60,801 bases of DNA, taken from the NCBI GenBank assembly GCA_036381035.1, contig DASVDQ010000003.1:1-60801 (forward strand), read 5' to 3'. This document shows positions 60,360-60,801 of this stretch, in pieces. Under the pieces are notes generated by a model. That model had not been told where the DNA came from and made no database searches. It worked only from the letters and a program-made list of their open reading frames with translations. Origin of the DNA: Trueperaceae bacterium (lineage in GTDB: Bacteria; Deinococcota; Deinococci; Deinococcales; Trueperaceae). The translations under genes were made by a program, and so were the position numbers. Each line of letters begins with the position of its first letter. Position 1 is the first letter of the stretch.

Positions 60360-60801
60360 ATGGAGAGGTTCGAGGCTCGACTCGTGCGCCCCGAGGGCAC
60401 CGGCACGTGGACCTACGTCGACCTGCCGGGCGACGTGAGCGCGCGCCTCGGCAAGCCGGCGCGCCTGCCCGTGCGCGGCACCGTGGCCGGCCGGCCGGTC
60501 CGCTCGACGCTGATGGTGGGTGCCGGCGGCTCGCGCTACCTCGTCGTCCCGCGCGAGCTGCGCGACGCGGCCGGCGTGGTGCCGGGCGACGTCGTCGCGG
60601 TCGAGCTCGAGCCCGACCCCGAGCCGCGCACCGTGGAGGCCCCGCCCGACCTGCGGGAGGCGCTCGAGAGGTCGCCCGGCGCGGCCGCTGCCTTCGCCAG
60701 GCTGGCCAACAGCCACCGCAAGGCCTACGTCGACTGGATCGAGGAGGCCAAGCGACCCGAGACGCGGGAGCGGCGCGTGGCGAAGGCCGTGGAGATGATC
60801 A
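60360..60801 (+). CDS. YdeI/OmdA family protein, 3' truncated by window edge
   Basis: 147 codons visible. The N-terminal half is a DUF1905-type domain (ARLVRPEGTGTWTYVDLPGDVSARL...VRGTVAGRPVRSTLMVGAGGSRYLVVPRELRDAAGVVPGDVVAVELEPD), the C-terminal half the bacteriocin-protection YdeI/OmdA domain (LREALERSPGAAAAFARLANSHRKAYVDWIEEAKRPETRERRVAKAVEMI), nearly complete. Its role is unclear; homologues are linked to bacteriocin or antimicrobial-peptide tolerance. ATG at 60360 is preceded by GGAG; in-frame starts at 60348 and 60354 also exist. Confidence 0.8.
   Translation, partial: MERFEARLVRPEGTGTWTYVDLPGDVSARLGKPARLPVRGTVAGRPVRSTLMVGAGGSRYLVVPRELRDAAGVVPGDVVAVELEPDPEPRTVEAPPDLREALERSPGAAAAFARLANSHRKAYVDWIEEAKRPETRERRVAKAVEMI

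Overview
The window is very GC-rich bacterial chromosome with densely packed housekeeping genes. I see no rRNA, tRNA, CRISPR array, insertion sequence or phage gene. Several traits point to the Deinococcus-Thermus phylum (Deinococcota), probably a Truepera-like lineage. These are an SLH-domain outer-membrane beta-barrel protein of the SlpA type (27362-30217), two HU genes, an N-acylamino-acid-racemase/MenC-type enolase, and above all many start codons that lie 5-9 bases after a TAnnnT -10 box. That last layout is the leaderless-mRNA arrangement known from Deinococcus. The assignment is inference from gene content, not from a marker gene.

Layout. 1-2000 (minus): a redox/methylation operon running Rdx (SelW-like) protein, OsmC protein, an ArsM-like methyltransferase lacking two of the usual arsenic-binding cysteines, and a PLP decarboxylase cut by the window edge. 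2022-7366: FtsH, a coupled membrane protein/hydrolase pair, a DinB protein, and a YqjD/YqjE-like membrane stress operon. 7491-13262: ABC exporter, OsmC, DUF454 protein, class IV aminotransferase, cold-shock protein, flavodoxin, gluconokinase, HU. 13567-19141 (plus): rplU-rpmA-obg, then yqeK-LCP-rsfS-yraN-trpF. 19104-19371 holds a cluster of DnaA-box-like sequences. 19523-24334: cupin, acyl-CoA carboxyltransferase and BatA-like VWA protein (all overlapping), then rodA. 24502-26934: a SufT-like factor, an unknown protein, and rlmH/thyX.

27065-30280: the SLH/porin gene with an upstream repeat, a clear -35/-10 promoter, a leader of about 190 nt with a strong Shine-Dalgarno/TTG upstream ORF, and a textbook terminator. 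30384-35771: lipid kinase, beta-helix acyltransferase, rhomboid protease, long HPF, HxlR regulator, a pseudo-receiver protein and minDE (no minC here). 35980-43674: UvrD/PcrA helicase, HAD phosphatase, small unknowns, a split MnmC whose oxidase half seems to start with CTG, a membrane-anchored unknown, and a MenC/racemase. 43759-48066: inositol monophosphatase and NDH-2, serine dehydratase SdaAB/SdaAA, and the second HU. 48148-53136: acyltransferase, YihY, a membrane protein preceded by a leaderless 11-codon mini-ORF, and UvrA. 53379-60801: a small membrane protein, UPF0173 hydrolase, Ser/Thr kinase, sufCBD plus a Rieske protein, a third OsmC protein, and a truncated YdeI/OmdA gene.

The best leads for novelty are the recurrent leaderless promoter module (including face-to-face pairs and a leaderless mini-ORF coupled to a downstream gene), the orphan DnaA-box cluster, the slpA leader, the CTG-initiated MnmC oxidase, and the ArsM-like operon. 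The rest looks like ordinary chromosomal backbone.
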